Shown here: positions 23,335 through 35,765 of the stretch, piece after piece
Layout of the letters: every line of letters begins with the position of its first letter
How positions within the stretch are numbered: position 1 is the stretch's first letter
The notes under the pieces: generated by a model
What the model was told of the DNA's origin: nothing
Databases searched by the model: none
What the model saw: only the letters and a program-made list of their open reading frames with translations
NCBI GenBank assembly: GCA_036571765.1
Contig: BROE01000003.1
Span: forward strand, 9,234,138 to 9,298,137
Length of the DNA: 64,000 nt
Origin: Plecoglossus altivelis
Lineage: Eukaryota > Chordata > Actinopteri > Osmeriformes > Plecoglossidae
Direction of reading: 5' to 3'
Made by a program: the position numbers and the translations under genes

Positions 23335-24775
23335 GTCGCACCTCCTTCCTGAGGAAGACCTCGTCCGTCTCCCTGAGGAGGTCCACCTCCTCTTCTTGAA
23401 GAAGACCTCCTCCACCTCCCTGAGGTGGACCAACTTCTTCCTGAGGGAGACCTCCGCCTCCCTGAGGAGGACAACCTCCTTCCTGAGGAAGACCTCGTCC
23501 GCCTCCTTGAGGAGGTCTACCTCCTCTACCTGAGGAAGACCTCCTCCGCCTGCCTGAGGTGGACCACCTCCTCCCTGAGGGAGACCTCCACCTCCCTGAG
23601 GTGGACCACCTCCTGCCTGAGGAAGACCTCCATCTCCCTGAGGAGGTCCACCTCCTCTTCCTGAGGAAGACCTCCTCCGCCTCCCTGAGTTGGACCACCT
23701 TCTCCCCGAGGGAGACCTCCACCTCCCTGAGGAGGTTCGCCTCCTCTTCCTGAGGAAGACCTCCTCCATCTCCCTGAGGAGGACCACCTCCTTCCTGAGG
23801 AAGACCTCGTCCGCCTCCCTGAGGAGGACCATCTCCTTCCTGAGGAAGACCACTTCCGCCTGCTCCACCTCCCTGATGAGGTCCACTTCCTCTTCCTGAG
23901 GAAGACCTCCTCCGCCTCCCTGAGGAGGACCAACTCCTTCCTGAGGGAGACCTCGTCCGCCTCCTCCATCTCCCTGAGGAGGTCCACCTGCTCTTCCTGA
24001 GGAAGACCCCGTCCGCCTGCCTGAGGAGGTTCACCTCCTCTTCCTGAGGAAGACCTCCTCCACCTCCCCCCTGAGGAGGACTACCTCCTTCCTGAGGAAG
24101 ACGTCGTCTGCCTCCATGAGGAGGACCAACTCGTTCCTGAGGAAGACCTCTTCCGCCTCCTCCACCTCCCTGATGAGGTCCACTTCCTCTTCCTGGGGAA
24201 GACCTCCTCTGCCTCCCTGAGGAGGACCACCTCCTTCCTGAGGAAGACCTCTCCCCCTCCCTGAGGAGGACCACCTCCTTCCTGAGGAAGATCTTGTCCA
24301 CCTCCTTGAGGAGGTCCACCTCCTCTACCTGAGGAAGACCTCCACCACCTCCTTCCTGAGGGAGATATCCGCCTCCCTGAGGAGCACTACCTTCTTCCTG
24401 AGGAAGACCTCCTCTGCCTCCGTGAAGAGGACCACCTCCTTCCCAAGGAAGACCTCGTCCGCCTCTCTGAGAAGGACCACCTCCTTCCTTAGGAAGACTT
24501 CGACTGCCTCCCCGAGGATGTCCACCTCCTATTCCTGAGGAGGACCTCCTCCGCCTCCTTTAGGAGGACCACCTCCTTCCTGAGGAAGACCTCGTCCACC
24601 TTCCTGAGGAGGTCTACCTCCTCTTCCTGAGGAAGACCTCGTCTGCCTCCCTGAGGTTGACCACATCCTTCCTGAGGAAGACCTTGTCCGCTTCCTTCAG
24701 GAGGACCACCTCCTCTTCCTGAGGAAGACCTCGTCCGCCTTCCTGTGGAGGATCTTCTCCCTCTTGCCATGTACC
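23335..24775. repeat. 1.4-kb array of a 45-bp (3 x 15) repeat
   Basis: The plus strand repeats CCTGAGGAAGACCTCCTCCG and CCTCCCTGAGGAGGACCACC pieces with 15- and 45-bp periodicity. The unit lacks stops in most frames, so long frames are open on both strands, including one of 360 codons at 23237-24319 minus that drifts between glycine/proline-rich, serine/arginine-rich and coiled-coil-like peptides. That drift between frames shows it is not selected as protein. It probably sits in an intron of the plus-strand gene. Confidence 0.85.
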
Positions 24776-24892
24776 ACCAGACCCTTAGTGACCTTCTGCA
24801 CAGGCTAATGGGACGCCTGGCCCTTCCGGGGCCCTTTGGTTCCTGCTAGAGTCTACTCTCCACCAAGATGTCGGGGCTGGTTCCTCTGAAAC

Positions 24893-25048
24893 CTGGCCGC
24901 GATCGATATTGACCTCGTCCCGGAGCACGGGCCCCAGAACCTGCTCTTCAACGGCCTGGAAACCATTTGTGAGGCGATCTACGCCGAGCTGATGTTCACA
25001 TCCGATAGCAACAGGGCCCAGGCCACTACACCCTCAAGGGAGGAGTAG
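24893..25048 (+). pseudogene. Possible coding remnant, unrecognised
   Basis: An open stretch reads like real protein (IDIDLVPEHGPQNLLFNGLE then TICEAIYAELMFTSDSNRAQ). It is preceded by a stop codon in the same frame (TTCCTCTGA) and ends in TAG at about 25046. I do not recognise the family and found no clean acceptor/donor pair. It could be an exon whose splice sites I missed, or a decayed gene piece. Confidence 0.25.
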
Positions 25049-25136
25049 AAATCGTATATGTGGCTAAGATAATCGCCTTAGTGATCATCCATCCTTCTGA
25101 GGTTCGGTTCCCTTCTACCGTGTTGTTTGAGTTTCA

Positions 25137-25791
25137 GGAATTTGAAGCAGGTTTTGAGGAGGAGAGCACAGGACTCTAATAGCTTGGGAAACGATGGTGG
25201 AATTTCAAGCCCCAACACAGGCATGGATGAAGGACTTGAGCTGGATTCTGCTGGCTTGGAAAAGATCAGTGAGACCCACTCCTCTTCATCCTCCCAATCC
25301 TCCCCCAGCTCCTGCACCTCCAGGGGCTCCATGGCCCAGGCCCCCAGCCTGGAGCAAGATCATCTGGGGTCGCTTGGAAAGGCCAACCCCCCCCCCCCAC
25401 CCATCCTCTGGGGATGGTTCAGACTGGTAAGCTGAAAACAACACCACATATTGGCACTAGGCAGACCTAACCTGAGCTGAGTCGGAGATAAGAAGGGACG
25501 ACATGTGACAATTTGAATGAATCTGTGGGTCTTTGCTCTCACTCCCAAACCCAGACTTGTGCTCACACACACACGATTTTTAACTGAGAGGTCAGGGTGA
25601 TTAGGTTCTGTGTGATATGCTGTTGTGTGATGATGTTTCCTGTACTTGTCCAGGACCTTGGCGAGTCCTCCATTGTTGGAGGAGAGGAGAAAAAGCAGAA
25701 ATCCATCAGAGAGAGAACCCGTTACTATGACAACAATTCGATCAACTTCTCTCTTCTCAGCAACGATTTTAGCTTATGTTCTGTTTTGTAG
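25137..25791 (+). CDS. 3' end of an uncharacterised plus-strand gene (two terminal exons)
   Basis: An acceptor at 25136 (GTTTCAG) opens a frame beginning NLKQVLRRRAQDSNSLGNDG. It runs through a Ser/Pro-rich stretch (THSSSSSQSSPSSCTSRGS) to a donor near 25429 (CTG|GTAAGC). A second exon from about 25654 continues in frame as DLGESSIVGGEEKKQKSIRE and RTRYYDNNSINFSLLSND, with a stop at 25789-25791. A polyadenylation signal (AATAAA, 25804-25809) follows the stop within 20 bases, which supports a real 3' end. A C13 run inside the first exon (near 25388) is frameshift-prone. I do not recognise the family; the charged, Ser-rich tail suggests an intracellular, mostly disordered protein. The 5' exons were not identified. 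Confidence 0.45.
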
Positions 25792-25809
25792 TTTGGAGAG
25801 CCAATAAAA

Positions 25810-27286
25810 ACCTTCTGGCATTTAGTTTATTGCCTGCATTATTAAGCTGTTTGTGTTTAATTTTGTGACTTCACCATGTCAGGACTGCAGCCACTCAGAG
25901 AAGCCGATTTACATTTAGTACATGCTTTTATCCAAAGTGACTTACATAAGGAGCAAATTAAAAGTGCATAGGTAAATGATCATACACAACAACACAAAGT
26001 ATACATTGTGAAAAGTGTGAATGGGTAGGCTAGAAGAGCATGTAGTTAACAAATTATAATTAAATAACTTGACCCTCAAAGGTGCTAGTGATTCTCGAGA
26101 AAGCAAGCACCAATAATATAATTCACAGCAAGTGCAAGTAGTTAAATCAGTTACATTCAACCAACAGGTGCAACAAGTCCTGGAGGAAGTAAACAAACAT
26201 CTGATCTAGCAAATCTTAAGTACCGGTGTACTCCTGAAAGCAGTGTGTCTTTAGCCTTTCCGTGAAGGTGGAGAGACAGTATCTCTGATGGAGGTGAGGA
26301 GCTGATTCCACCGTTGGGGGCCAGACAGGAGAAGAGCTTGGGTTGGGAGTGGGAGCGCTTGTGAGAGGTGGGACCACCAGATGGCTCATAGAAGACTAGG
26401 TGGCTGGATGGGATGCACGGCTGGACTAGATAGCGGATGTAGTCAGGTGCAGTCCTGTTTACTGCTCTGAAGGTCAGTACTGGGGTCTTGGGTCTGATGT
26501 GATTAATGTGTTCAAGTGATTTTAAACCTTTGTAATATACACTTTTACATCTGTGTAAAGTGATCAAACTAGCTTTTCTAAAACCTTTACACACACACGA
26601 CCCAACAGTATTTTGAGAATGCTACTTTAGTTGTTTCAAAAGTTGTTATTTTTCCCAAATTTCGAAAAGCCTTCTTTTTTTCAGTAAGAGATCAAACACA
26701 TGCAGATAAAGCATTAGAAATGTTATGAGAAACATGCACCATTATCAAATTAACATCCTGCAAAAGGATCTTGCTGACGTAAGCAAGCCCAAACCTTCTC
26801 AAATGATCAATAAATGGCACTGTGAGTCCCATGCTGGTGTATTTATTTCAACATCAATGGTTCCTATAGAATATTAAGGTACTGGTGATGTTTTGCAGTA
26901 TTCCTATACTGTGTGGGCTGAAGGACATACCACAAACCCATCAACTGCTCCTGACTTTCCCCCAAAATATGTTCAATCAATTCAAACATCAAAATGGAAA
27001 AGAAAAATATTCAGCCATTAAGGTATTTTCTGCTTCACTATCAAGATACATATATATTGATGGGTAGCCACATAAAGCTACAAAGACGCCGAAAGTCACA
27101 TGAGCACTGCCTCACGAGTCACACGAGTGCACCAGGCAAGAGAATCCAAAACACTCTTTTCTAGACCATTCAGTCAAGAGTAGTTTTCTGTATGTCGCCT
27201 GTCAGGCTCCTGCCAGTCCTTTATGCTCCCTGTCGTTCAGGTCACAGGCCTGTCAGTGACTGATCTCAGCAGCCTCTAATGTTTGG
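25810..27286. repeat. Spacer carrying interspersed fish repeats (about 25905-26520)
   Basis: The segment TTACATTTAGTACATGCTTT then TATCCAAAGTGACTTACATA is the widespread fish repeat motif of the 'TTTATCCAAAGCGACTTA' type. From about 26220 to 26510 a second block (for example GTTGGGGGCCAGACAGGAGA and GGTCAGTACTGGGGTCTTGG) also looks like a dispersed non-autonomous element. The minus-strand frame of 145 codons at 26157-26594 belongs to the repeat. The remainder (26520-27286) is AT-rich with no recognised feature. Confidence 0.55.
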
Positions 27287-28392
27287 TCAACTCCCGCAAT
27301 CCTGATCCATGTCTCCTTCTCTGCTTTGCTGTCCCGTTTCCTCCACAGTGCCCGTCTTCTCTACGCCCTTGGTGGAGTGAGAGGGGGTCTCCGCTGTCTT
27401 TTCGTCACCAGAGGCGGGCACATCAGGTTCTTCTGCACAATCGACAGTACGGACAGAAACACACTGAAATAAACCTTTAGGCCGAGCAGGTCAGGTTAAG
27501 CTAAATGTTGTATGATGTATATACACTGGCTAGGCGGTGTACTTAGTAGTAGTATGTGCTGGAGTGTCGCTGTGTGAGGACGGACCTGAGCTGGTTTCTC
27601 CCTCTTTCTTCTCAGCTAGGAAGATACGTTGCATTGTCAGTTTCTTGCCGGTGTGGCATTTGTACTTCAGCTGAGGGCCAGTGTCTGTGTCCTGGTCTGA
27701 TCCACAGGGAGCAGGGAAACAAAACAGGGTGGACTCGTGAACACACAAGATAAATAAATAGACAAGAGTGACCAAGCCAGGATACAGGGAAAGGCAGAGA
27801 ATATACTTGTCGTATCTTCCTCCTGAAACAGTACACAGGTCCCCAAAAAATCTGCGGGAAGATGGACAGAGAAACACGCATTTATTTGACAATATCCAAA
27901 ACACCATGTGCAAACATTCAACATTCAACAACAGAATGAGAGTTTCTCCTACCTTCATATTCCCCTGCAAACGCATATGGTCCTACTTGCATAATTGGCT
28001 GTTCACTATCAATGTCCTTGAAAACGAGAGAGATGGGAGGCTGATGAAACCTAACAGCATGTTTTGGGCATATATTGTGCTGCAAACTAAATGAATGTGT
28101 ATATTGCAATAAGATTTCAGTGTTAGGGACTCACTAGTATCTTGCATGTTCCCCCCTGGCACATCGTCAGGAAATCTGAGTTGATTAAACCAGAGAGCTC
28201 CACAACAACCAACTGCTCCTGGATACAGGGGTGGAAACCAATTGGGAGGACATACATCAATTAATGTAAAAGCTATGTGAATGTATATACCTGAGACTGC
28301 AGAAATACACTAGACAGGGACCATGCATCACCAGAAAACTGCTGATACAGTAGCCTTACCTCTTCCTCCCAATCGTCTTCAATATCTGACAT
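27287..28392 (-). CDS. gtf3c6: General transcription factor 3C polypeptide 6 (TFIIIC35)
   Basis: Six exons (28360-28392, 28135-28218, 27953-28016, 27807-27851, 27586-27696, 27287-27432) join in phase to 160 residues. The start MSDIEDDWEEEEQLVVVELS matches the acidic head and conserved core of GTF3C6. It continues GLINSDFLTMCQGGTCKILD, DSEQPIMQVGPYAFAGEYED, FLGTCVLFQEED and LKYKCHTGKKLTMQRIFL.EKKEGE, each with a close counterpart in human TFIIIC35. The tail is shorter than the human 213 residues and is acidic/Thr-rich. Known role: subunit of the TFIIIC tau-A lobe, which binds A- and B-box promoters for RNA polymerase III. No operon-like relation to its neighbours. Confidence 0.93.
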
Positions 28393-29007
28393 TCTACAGA
28401 TGACGATGACAGCAACGATAGAATTAATGTAATAAAAGTGGTTAGCTGACCTGGCTAATACGTCCTTATTTAGCCATTGGCTGTTTCTCGACGATTATCT
28501 AGCTAGCTAGCATTAGTTTGCTAGGACATGGAGCGCTCAAATAATTGTTAATAATTTAGACAGCTACATAGATTTGTTGTTTGGATACAGTGTCAGTGTC
28601 AGATACAGCTGCACTACCATCCGTTCTCGTATCTTACTGTCTTAATAGCCACCAGCGTCAAACAAAGTGGTTTAGCAATAAGAGTTGGGTTAACAACACC
28701 GAAATGCTATGGAGTTCAGATATACTGGGTACAAACTCTTCCTTTTCTTTAGTTGTGGTTATAAACTCAAACCTTACGGTCACAAATGTGTTCCACATCC
28801 GCGTATGAACGTAGTATGGTGTCCAGTAAGGTCCAACAACCATTTGAGAGCGATTCGGAATGAACCATTAAAATTATTTTAGTACTAAAATATCACCTCC
28901 AGGGTGCGCTTTTGCAGTATTCTTTGAATCCCTCTGGTAGATCAGCAGCTCATATGCAACGGATCCTTACCTGGCATAATTTATTTCTCATTTCTCTCGC
29001 TGGATCG

Positions 29008-29080
29008 CTGGAAATGCGTATGAGCTCAAGGCCTTGCATGAACTAGAAGATTGACACCCCCCACCACCTTCACTCTTTCT
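29008..29080. repeat. Dispersed repeat copy A (partner at about 40268)
   Basis: The block GCTGGAAATGCGTATGAGCT then CAAGGCCTTG and GATTGACACCCCC...CACCACCTTCACTCTTT recurs with few changes at 40268-40340. Both copies are followed by a pyrimidine simple repeat, suggesting a short interspersed element with a simple-repeat tail. Confidence 0.75.
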
Positions 29081-32000
29081 TTCTTTCTGTCTTTCTTCCT
29101 TACTTTCTTTCTTTTTCTCTCTCTTTTTCGCTCTCTCTCTCTCTCTATATATATATCCTTTTAACAATCGTTCTCTCTCTCCTTTTATCAATCTTTTAGC
29201 ATTGGGTGCATTTAGACTGGAATTAAAATGAAGTAATCTTAATTTAGTGCTTTATCATACAAAATAGCATGCAGTTTTGAAACTGATCCAAAATATTCAA
29301 CGATAACATATACATATAGTAATATGGGCATATAGTATTCTGTAAAGACATGCCGTTGAGAGATTATTAAAAAGCATTATTATCAATACAGTTGTTCAGA
29401 GGGAAATATGTTGTCCGTTTATTGAACTCTTGCAATGGTCTCTACAGAGAATAATCATGCACGTGTCAGTTTTTTTCGAAGTTAATTGCCGAAATCCATA
29501 CCCTCTCTTATTAACTGGACAAGGAATCAACTTCCATTCAGGCCTGTTTTTGCTCTCGAAAATTCCAACTGCATTTATATTCACCCCAATCATTTAATCC
29601 TTCTGCTTATAAGTCTAGTGTACAAAAGCATTTTTCTATGACAATGTTCAAAAGCAATGACATGAAACCTCTTTGTGCAATAAGATTAAGACTACCAAAT
29701 ATTGAAACAAAATATCAAAGTCACACTGGACACGAAACAATTGAAAGAATATCATCATGTACCAACAACAATTGAAAATTACTTTTGTTGTTGGCCTTCG
29801 GACTATTCTAACGCCCAATAGTTTTATTTAAAATAAGTTGCATGTAGGGCGTATGAGCTTTAGTTATGTTAAAGACTTTGAAGGGCTAAACTTTGGTTTA
29901 AAAGCAGAATAACTGAAAGCATCGGCTCCCAGAAGAAAACGTCATAGGCCTACACAATACAAAATCGAATTGGTCCACTAAATATAGCAGTTAAAACTAT
30001 GGCTTTTAGGCCTACTTGCGTTTGAAATCACATGTAATAGTCCTTATAAAGCCAACATACTATTTTCTAAGAAGTCTAAATCGGTTTGATAAAACATTCA
30101 TTTTGTAGGCAATAGGGCATAGGCTACATAAAAAGACTTTTGACCAATGTAACGTCATGAAGTTCTTTGTCAGAAAGGGATGTGGCCAGTCCTGACTTCA
30201 ATATGATAGCAAAACTGCTTTATTGAATTAAAAAGTTTATTACATTGGACAACAATACAAATATAGTTGAAATAAATGTGATCAATGAATCATACTGATC
30301 CCGTGGACACTTACGCCGGGATAAAGGAAATTGCAAAGAACGAGGTTTATAAAAGTCTGTCTTTTATTGGCTATCCAACCCATCTCTCTCGCTCTTTTGC
30401 TGTTTCTGTCTGTCTCACTCTCAGTCGCTCTTTCTCACTCCCTCTCCCTCTCCCTCTCCCCCCCACCCCCCACCCCCATATCATTTCTTTAATACTGGAC
30501 CTCGGTGAGGTTGTCATGTCGACCAGCTAACAAGTTACTATGGCAACGGCTCGAGGGGGTGAGCACTGACTAGGGAGAAGCCTATCCTTAGGGAGTAGGT
30601 AAGGACAGAGGAATATAATCGAAAAGAAGGTATTATAGTAAATAAGGTGCCTGGGTATTTTATAATAATGGATATGCGAGATACTCCAAAATGTGTGTGT
30701 GTTCTGATATGAATTGCCTCGGACGTCAAATCCATACAACACATAGCAAAATTTACTAAAAAGGTGCCTTAATGATGAATAGCCAGTGCAAGGCTATTCT
30801 CAGCCAAGGTTACTCATCACAACACCATCACAGAACCACTCCTGTGCATGTGTGATATACAGTGTGGAAGTGTTTAGTGCTTTACCCTGGGGCGGACAGG
30901 GAGTGGTCAGGGGAGTGGTTGACATTAGGTATGCTCCGGAGGGTGTCAGATGGTCCCCCTGGTCCACCCCAGCCAGACACTTTGTCACAGAAATGTCATA
31001 AAGACAAGTTGGGGAGCTGGGTGGTTGGGGGTTGGGGTTTCATTTTGCCTGGGGGGTGTAGTGGTGGTTAATTGCCCTATTAGCAGTGACAGGGTAAATC
31101 GGTGGTGGGGCAACTACGTTGCAGGGAAAACAACAACCCCTAGCTTCTGCCCCAGGGCAAAGCAAGTGGGTGGCATGGATAGTTCATGTGTGTGTATGGG
31201 TGTTTGGAATTGGGTATCCGTGTGTGTTTGTTTGTCGGGCCGTATGTGTGTGTATGAGAGAGAGTGTGAGAGTGTGTGTGTGCGTGTCTGTGTGTGTGTG
31301 CAGGTATGTGAACGCAAGATCCACTTTACCAAAATGGTGCACTTTGGTCAGAGATTTTTTTTACTGTTATAATATGGCCAACACACGATAGTTAACCTCT
31401 GTACTGATAGGCCTAGACAATACACAAGAATTTCTGCTGTGCACAGTCAGTTTCAGAAAAATATTTTTATACAGGTTTCGAGAAAAAAGGCAGCTTTAAG
31501 AGATGCGAATCCCATAGAGGTAGCCTCAATATCTCCAATGCTCTTTACCTAGTTTGTTTGTGTCGGAGTAGCTGAAATAAATTAAACGTTGTTAGTTTCC
31601 CCTGCATAAAGCTATGTTCTGGTAAGGGAGGATAGCAGGTGTCTGGACACTAATTGCGTGCAAACGCGAGTGTAGACCAGCGATGTCCAATTTGTGGTCA
31701 GTTGAGATGAACCACATTTCCATGCGATACCAGCCCGTACAGTGCGCGTCTGTTTGTCATGTTTATAAACAGTTCCATGAATTTGATATTCTTCTGACTC
31801 TTTGCAGTGAAATGAGGCTAGACTAGATGATCTATGAACGTGGGCTATTGGTCAATTTGTGAACTTAAAACTGAATTAGAACACTTTTAAAGCAGGATGA
31901 ACGAAAGTAAGGAGCCGAGTAGCCTAATCTAAAATATGGTTGGATTACATACAAATAATAATAATAATTATAAAAATGATCAAATAACGCACTAAAATCT

Positions 32001-32227
32001 AAAATCCGTTTCAAACGTTAACACGCGAATAATTTATAGTTTCTTGTTATTTTACTGAATAACACAGGCTGATCAAAAACGATGATAGGTTGGACTATAA
32101 TTGCCATCTGAGAGAATGTTATGTTGGGTTTCAGAAATAGTCGGTCTGGGCATTGGCTGAAGCATACAACATATTTTAATTTAAAATTTGATAGGCCTAA
32201 AAATGGTTACACCCACACCCAGATACG

Positions 32228-32232
<5 letters not shown>

Positions 32233-32310
<78 letters not shown>
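32233..32310. repeat. (CA)39 microsatellite
   Basis: An uninterrupted CA run of about 78 bases in otherwise AT-rich intergenic DNA. Open frames of HTHTHT or VCVCVC come from it. Confidence 0.95.
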
Positions 32311-32313
<3 letters not shown>

Positions 32314-33419
32314 TAGAGAGAAAGAGCATCGCTGAGGCTGAATTTCATGTAAAGACAGCGTCGCATAAACTTAGGTTATCCCACTTGATTTAGGCCTATA
32401 AAGGTATCGTGTAGCCAATTCGTCTCGTGTAAAATATGACTGAATTGATTGCATTTCATTTTTGTGATATTAACAAAAGCCATACAATACATTTGAATTT
32501 ATATAATTCATCAACAACAATATAGTGTAGGCCTACAGACATAAAATAAAAATAAAAATTCTGACGCATTTAGCCAGGGAATAGGATAAAACCTTGGTTA
32601 TGTTTAGAATTTATTTTCTGAAGATAGAACAGATTTTTGTTCAATTCAATCTGGATTTTGAGAGAACGACAGATTGCACATCACTTATGAAATCAACAAC
32701 TGCATTATCATAACAATAGCCTCCAATGTGAGGACGTCTGTCGACGAGGAGACAAAAACAGAAAGGATTTTCTGACAATGTTTACTCAAACATATTTGGG
32801 TATCTTACTGTGAAGACAGTTCAATGGACTGACACCAGTATAGGACGACACTATTTGTTGATCAACTAATCATCAAACCCGTTTTTCTGGAAAGATTGTG
32901 AATCTAGTCAGTTTAGACTACATAGACAGTGATGATAATTTTTGGGTTATTGTAATAATTATATCAACTCAATAATCAAATTATTAAGACGAGTAATTTG
33001 ATGAATAAAAACTATGGTCAATGTTTAGCGAGGGGGTGAATGGAGCTTTATCATTATTGAAAGAGAAGAAAACAGCCTGTATCGGCATCGGAAATAGGCA
33101 TATCAAATACTTTAAGACAAGATATGTGATATTATTTGCAGTCTATCCTAATTTAAATTATACAAAGTAGTGAATTATTTTGAATATTCCAAATTACAGC
33201 TATGTAAACTCTTCTACTTTGCCAAATCTCAGGATTAGAATGGCCGGTGACTCAGCTAGACTTGAGGTTTTTGTTCCATATATTGACATCGGCAGATATG
33301 TTTATCATATCATATGTGCTTTCTATCTTTTCGAATGTTCTCTCCCAATCTCATCTTCCTCTTTCGTCCGTCTCTCTATCGCGGAATCCTACTGATCCAA
33401 ACGGGCTAATTAGCGGTGT

Positions 33420-33761
33420 CTGCGCAATGACGCGCATGCGCAGTGCGCCAATCTCAGCCATTTTTTGAAGGAAACTAATTAGTAGGAATAAAGACCCAAG
33501 TGTTTTTTCCCCTCGTTGATCAGAATTCACTCTACCTCTGGAGCACGCACTCCCCCCTCCGTCTCCGCATCGTCTGTTTACTGTAATTATAGCTTTAATT
33601 TACTGTTTGCAAACAAGTTGGACCCCGCTATGCTGTTCTCTCCTGATCGTACCGTCAACAAATACTGTAGATCCATCCAAATGGAATAAGTGGATGTTTT
33701 ACACGCGTGTTTACTGGATTACAACACACAGAGCACACGGAACCCGTGCCGCTGCTGAGAT
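33420..33761 (+). promoter_or_regulatory. Promoter and non-coding first exon of the ZFHX gene
   Basis: A CpG-richer island in AT-rich surroundings holds an NRF1-type palindrome (GCGCATGCGC near 33431), CCAAT (near 33448) and a YY1-type box (AGCCATTTT near 33457). A consensus splice donor (GAGAT|GTAAGT) follows at 33761/33762 with no long open frame before it. The matching acceptor is at 36069, just before the coding start. I infer a 5' UTR exon of about 250-300 bases and an intron of 2.3 kb. Confidence 0.5.
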
Positions 33762-35063
33762 GTAAGTGTATTAGTTTGTATACATCTTATTTTAACAACA
33801 ACGGATGCCGATTTGTGGCGAATGTATTCTCAAGTTGATCGCATCCAAGCCGCCTTCTGTAGTTTCTTTTGGCGTTCTTACAAGGCTAAAACCTTTAAAT
33901 CTGCGGAGCTGTTTACGGAAGAGACATTCTGGTGGTTTCGTCGCTTTTTGTAAACACATTTTAAGGCTACTGTCCGCCGCGGTCTTGGTGACATGGAAAG
34001 CCTTATATGCTGGTTTTGTAGCGAGAGATGTCCGTGCAAGCTGCTGAGTTTGTGTTCTTAGTCTCTGCCAAGTAGTTTGTCTTCAGTCGATATCGTAGAA
34101 CCATAGTTGTTATCAAACAGTAACTAGCCTACCTTCAGAGACGGGAATGCTCGGAACTGCTTGCCGGGGTCTTGTTTGATACCATGATTGTTAAAATAAG
34201 TAGTCATTCGTGTCTTCGGCCTCGGTTACTCTTTTTCGACGAAAGACATTTCGAAGATAAAGTGGTCCAAGACAAAATGGTAGAAATGTGCATTTGATCC
34301 GATAGGTTTCTCGGTCTTCACATCTCATACTATCAGTAGCTCGAATGCAATATCAGTGTAGCTCGCATACTGACACAGACACACACTCACGTCATACTGT
34401 ATTGAGAAATTGTATTGTGAAAAAATAATTCTACAATAAAACTTACAACTGGTATGCATCCAGCAAAATATACCATTGCTTATTGTAGACAAATAGTATA
34501 TTAAACAAGTACGTTTGTGGATTTGTATATTATGAGATTTACTGGTAAATTGTGTTGTAGGGTGTAACATCTGATCCATGTTGAATGCACAAAGCAGAAA
34601 TTAACACACACACGCGCACTCCTAAGTAATGGTTTCCCGTACTTAGAATCGATGGAGAGCTGGGAAAGCTTGTATAAATAGTTACATAGCCAATAGACCC
34701 AGGTTATTGATTGCAGTGTAAATGAAAATCTTTATCAGATGGGGGTGATCTGTGCTGGCAGGTGGGTGGGCAGGTGGGTCGACGGGCATACCTCCTGCAA
34801 GCTCTCAGGCCTGACCAGGACAGCAGCCAGCTGCAGTGGACAGGGGTCTGTGCCCTGTGACATAAACACAGTACATTAAAGCTCCATCACAGAGAAGCTA
34901 TGAGCCATATATCACAGGGAGAGGGGAAGGAGGGGGAGAGGTGCTGCAGGGAAAGGGCTGGAGCTGGCGGGGTGGGGGGTGGGGCAGCTGAAGGAGAAGG
35001 TGAGGGTGCATTGAGGTCTTCCCTTGATTAAAAGAGGTCAGTGATGAGATGGTTGGATGCAGG

Positions 35064-35065
<2 letters not shown>

Positions 35066-35110
<45 letters not shown>

Positions 35111-35662
35111 GGTGTAATATGGGGGAGAGATAGAGCGCTGTATCCACTGCCAGTGCCATCCATCATCAGCCAGAACAAGGGGGGGGGGCACGGAGTCGAG
35201 ATGCTCATTTTGAGCGTAGCTTGGATTGTAATAAACAATGAGTTGATTATGTATGGTGTACAACACAATCATCGCAAGCTTTGAAAGATAGGGGCATGAA
35301 ATATCAGAGTGGAGGCTTACAAGTAGAACAACATTTGTGAGATTTATTGCATTTTTGTGGCCACATTCAGGTACTACCTTAATTGCTCTAGTACACCCCG
35401 AGCTGTAAAAAAAAAAGAAGAAAAAAGGAATGAGCCTTGATAATTTAAGTGTGTGTGTTGCGGGGGTGGGCTGTTCATGTCGCTTACGGGTGTCTTGTAG
35501 CGCACATGTATTCTGCTGACTTGGCTGTCCAAGATGGATAAGGCTGCTGTGCGTTTTCTCCTCTCCTTTCCAGGCATAGTGAGAAAGGTATTTCTGAGAG
35601 AGATCCAGACAGACAGACAGACAGACAGACAGAGAGACAGACAGACAGAGAGACAGAGAGAC

Positions 35663-35701
<39 letters not shown>

Positions 35702-35765
35702 GAAACAGAGAGAGAAACAGAGAGAGAAACAGAGAGAGAAACAGAGAGAGAAACAGAGAGAGAGA
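35066..35765. repeat. (GA)n and (GACA)n/(GAGA)n simple repeats in ZFHX intron 1
   Basis: A GA run at 35067-35104 and a long GACAGACA to GAGAAACA tract at 35606-35765. The long minus-strand frames reading SLSLCFSLCFS come from this tract. Confidence 0.95.

Larger units (their letters stand above)
28393..33419. other. AT-rich intergenic spacer between gtf3c6 and the homeobox gene
   Basis: No convincing exon. It contains a dispersed repeat copy at about 29008-29080, followed by CTTT/CT and TATA simple repeats to 29155. There are CT/CCCT tracts at 30380-30480, a GT-rich tract at 31180-31300 and a long CA microsatellite at 32233-32310. Open frames here follow the simple repeats. Confidence 0.6.

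Noticed and set aside
23237..24319. 360-codon minus-strand open frame as a gene
   Set aside because: It is read from a 45-bp repeat in which three frames alternate, giving three unrelated peptide types; no conserved frame.
26157..26594. 145-codon minus-strand frame as a gene
   Set aside because: It coincides with a dispersed fish repeat and shows no exon structure.
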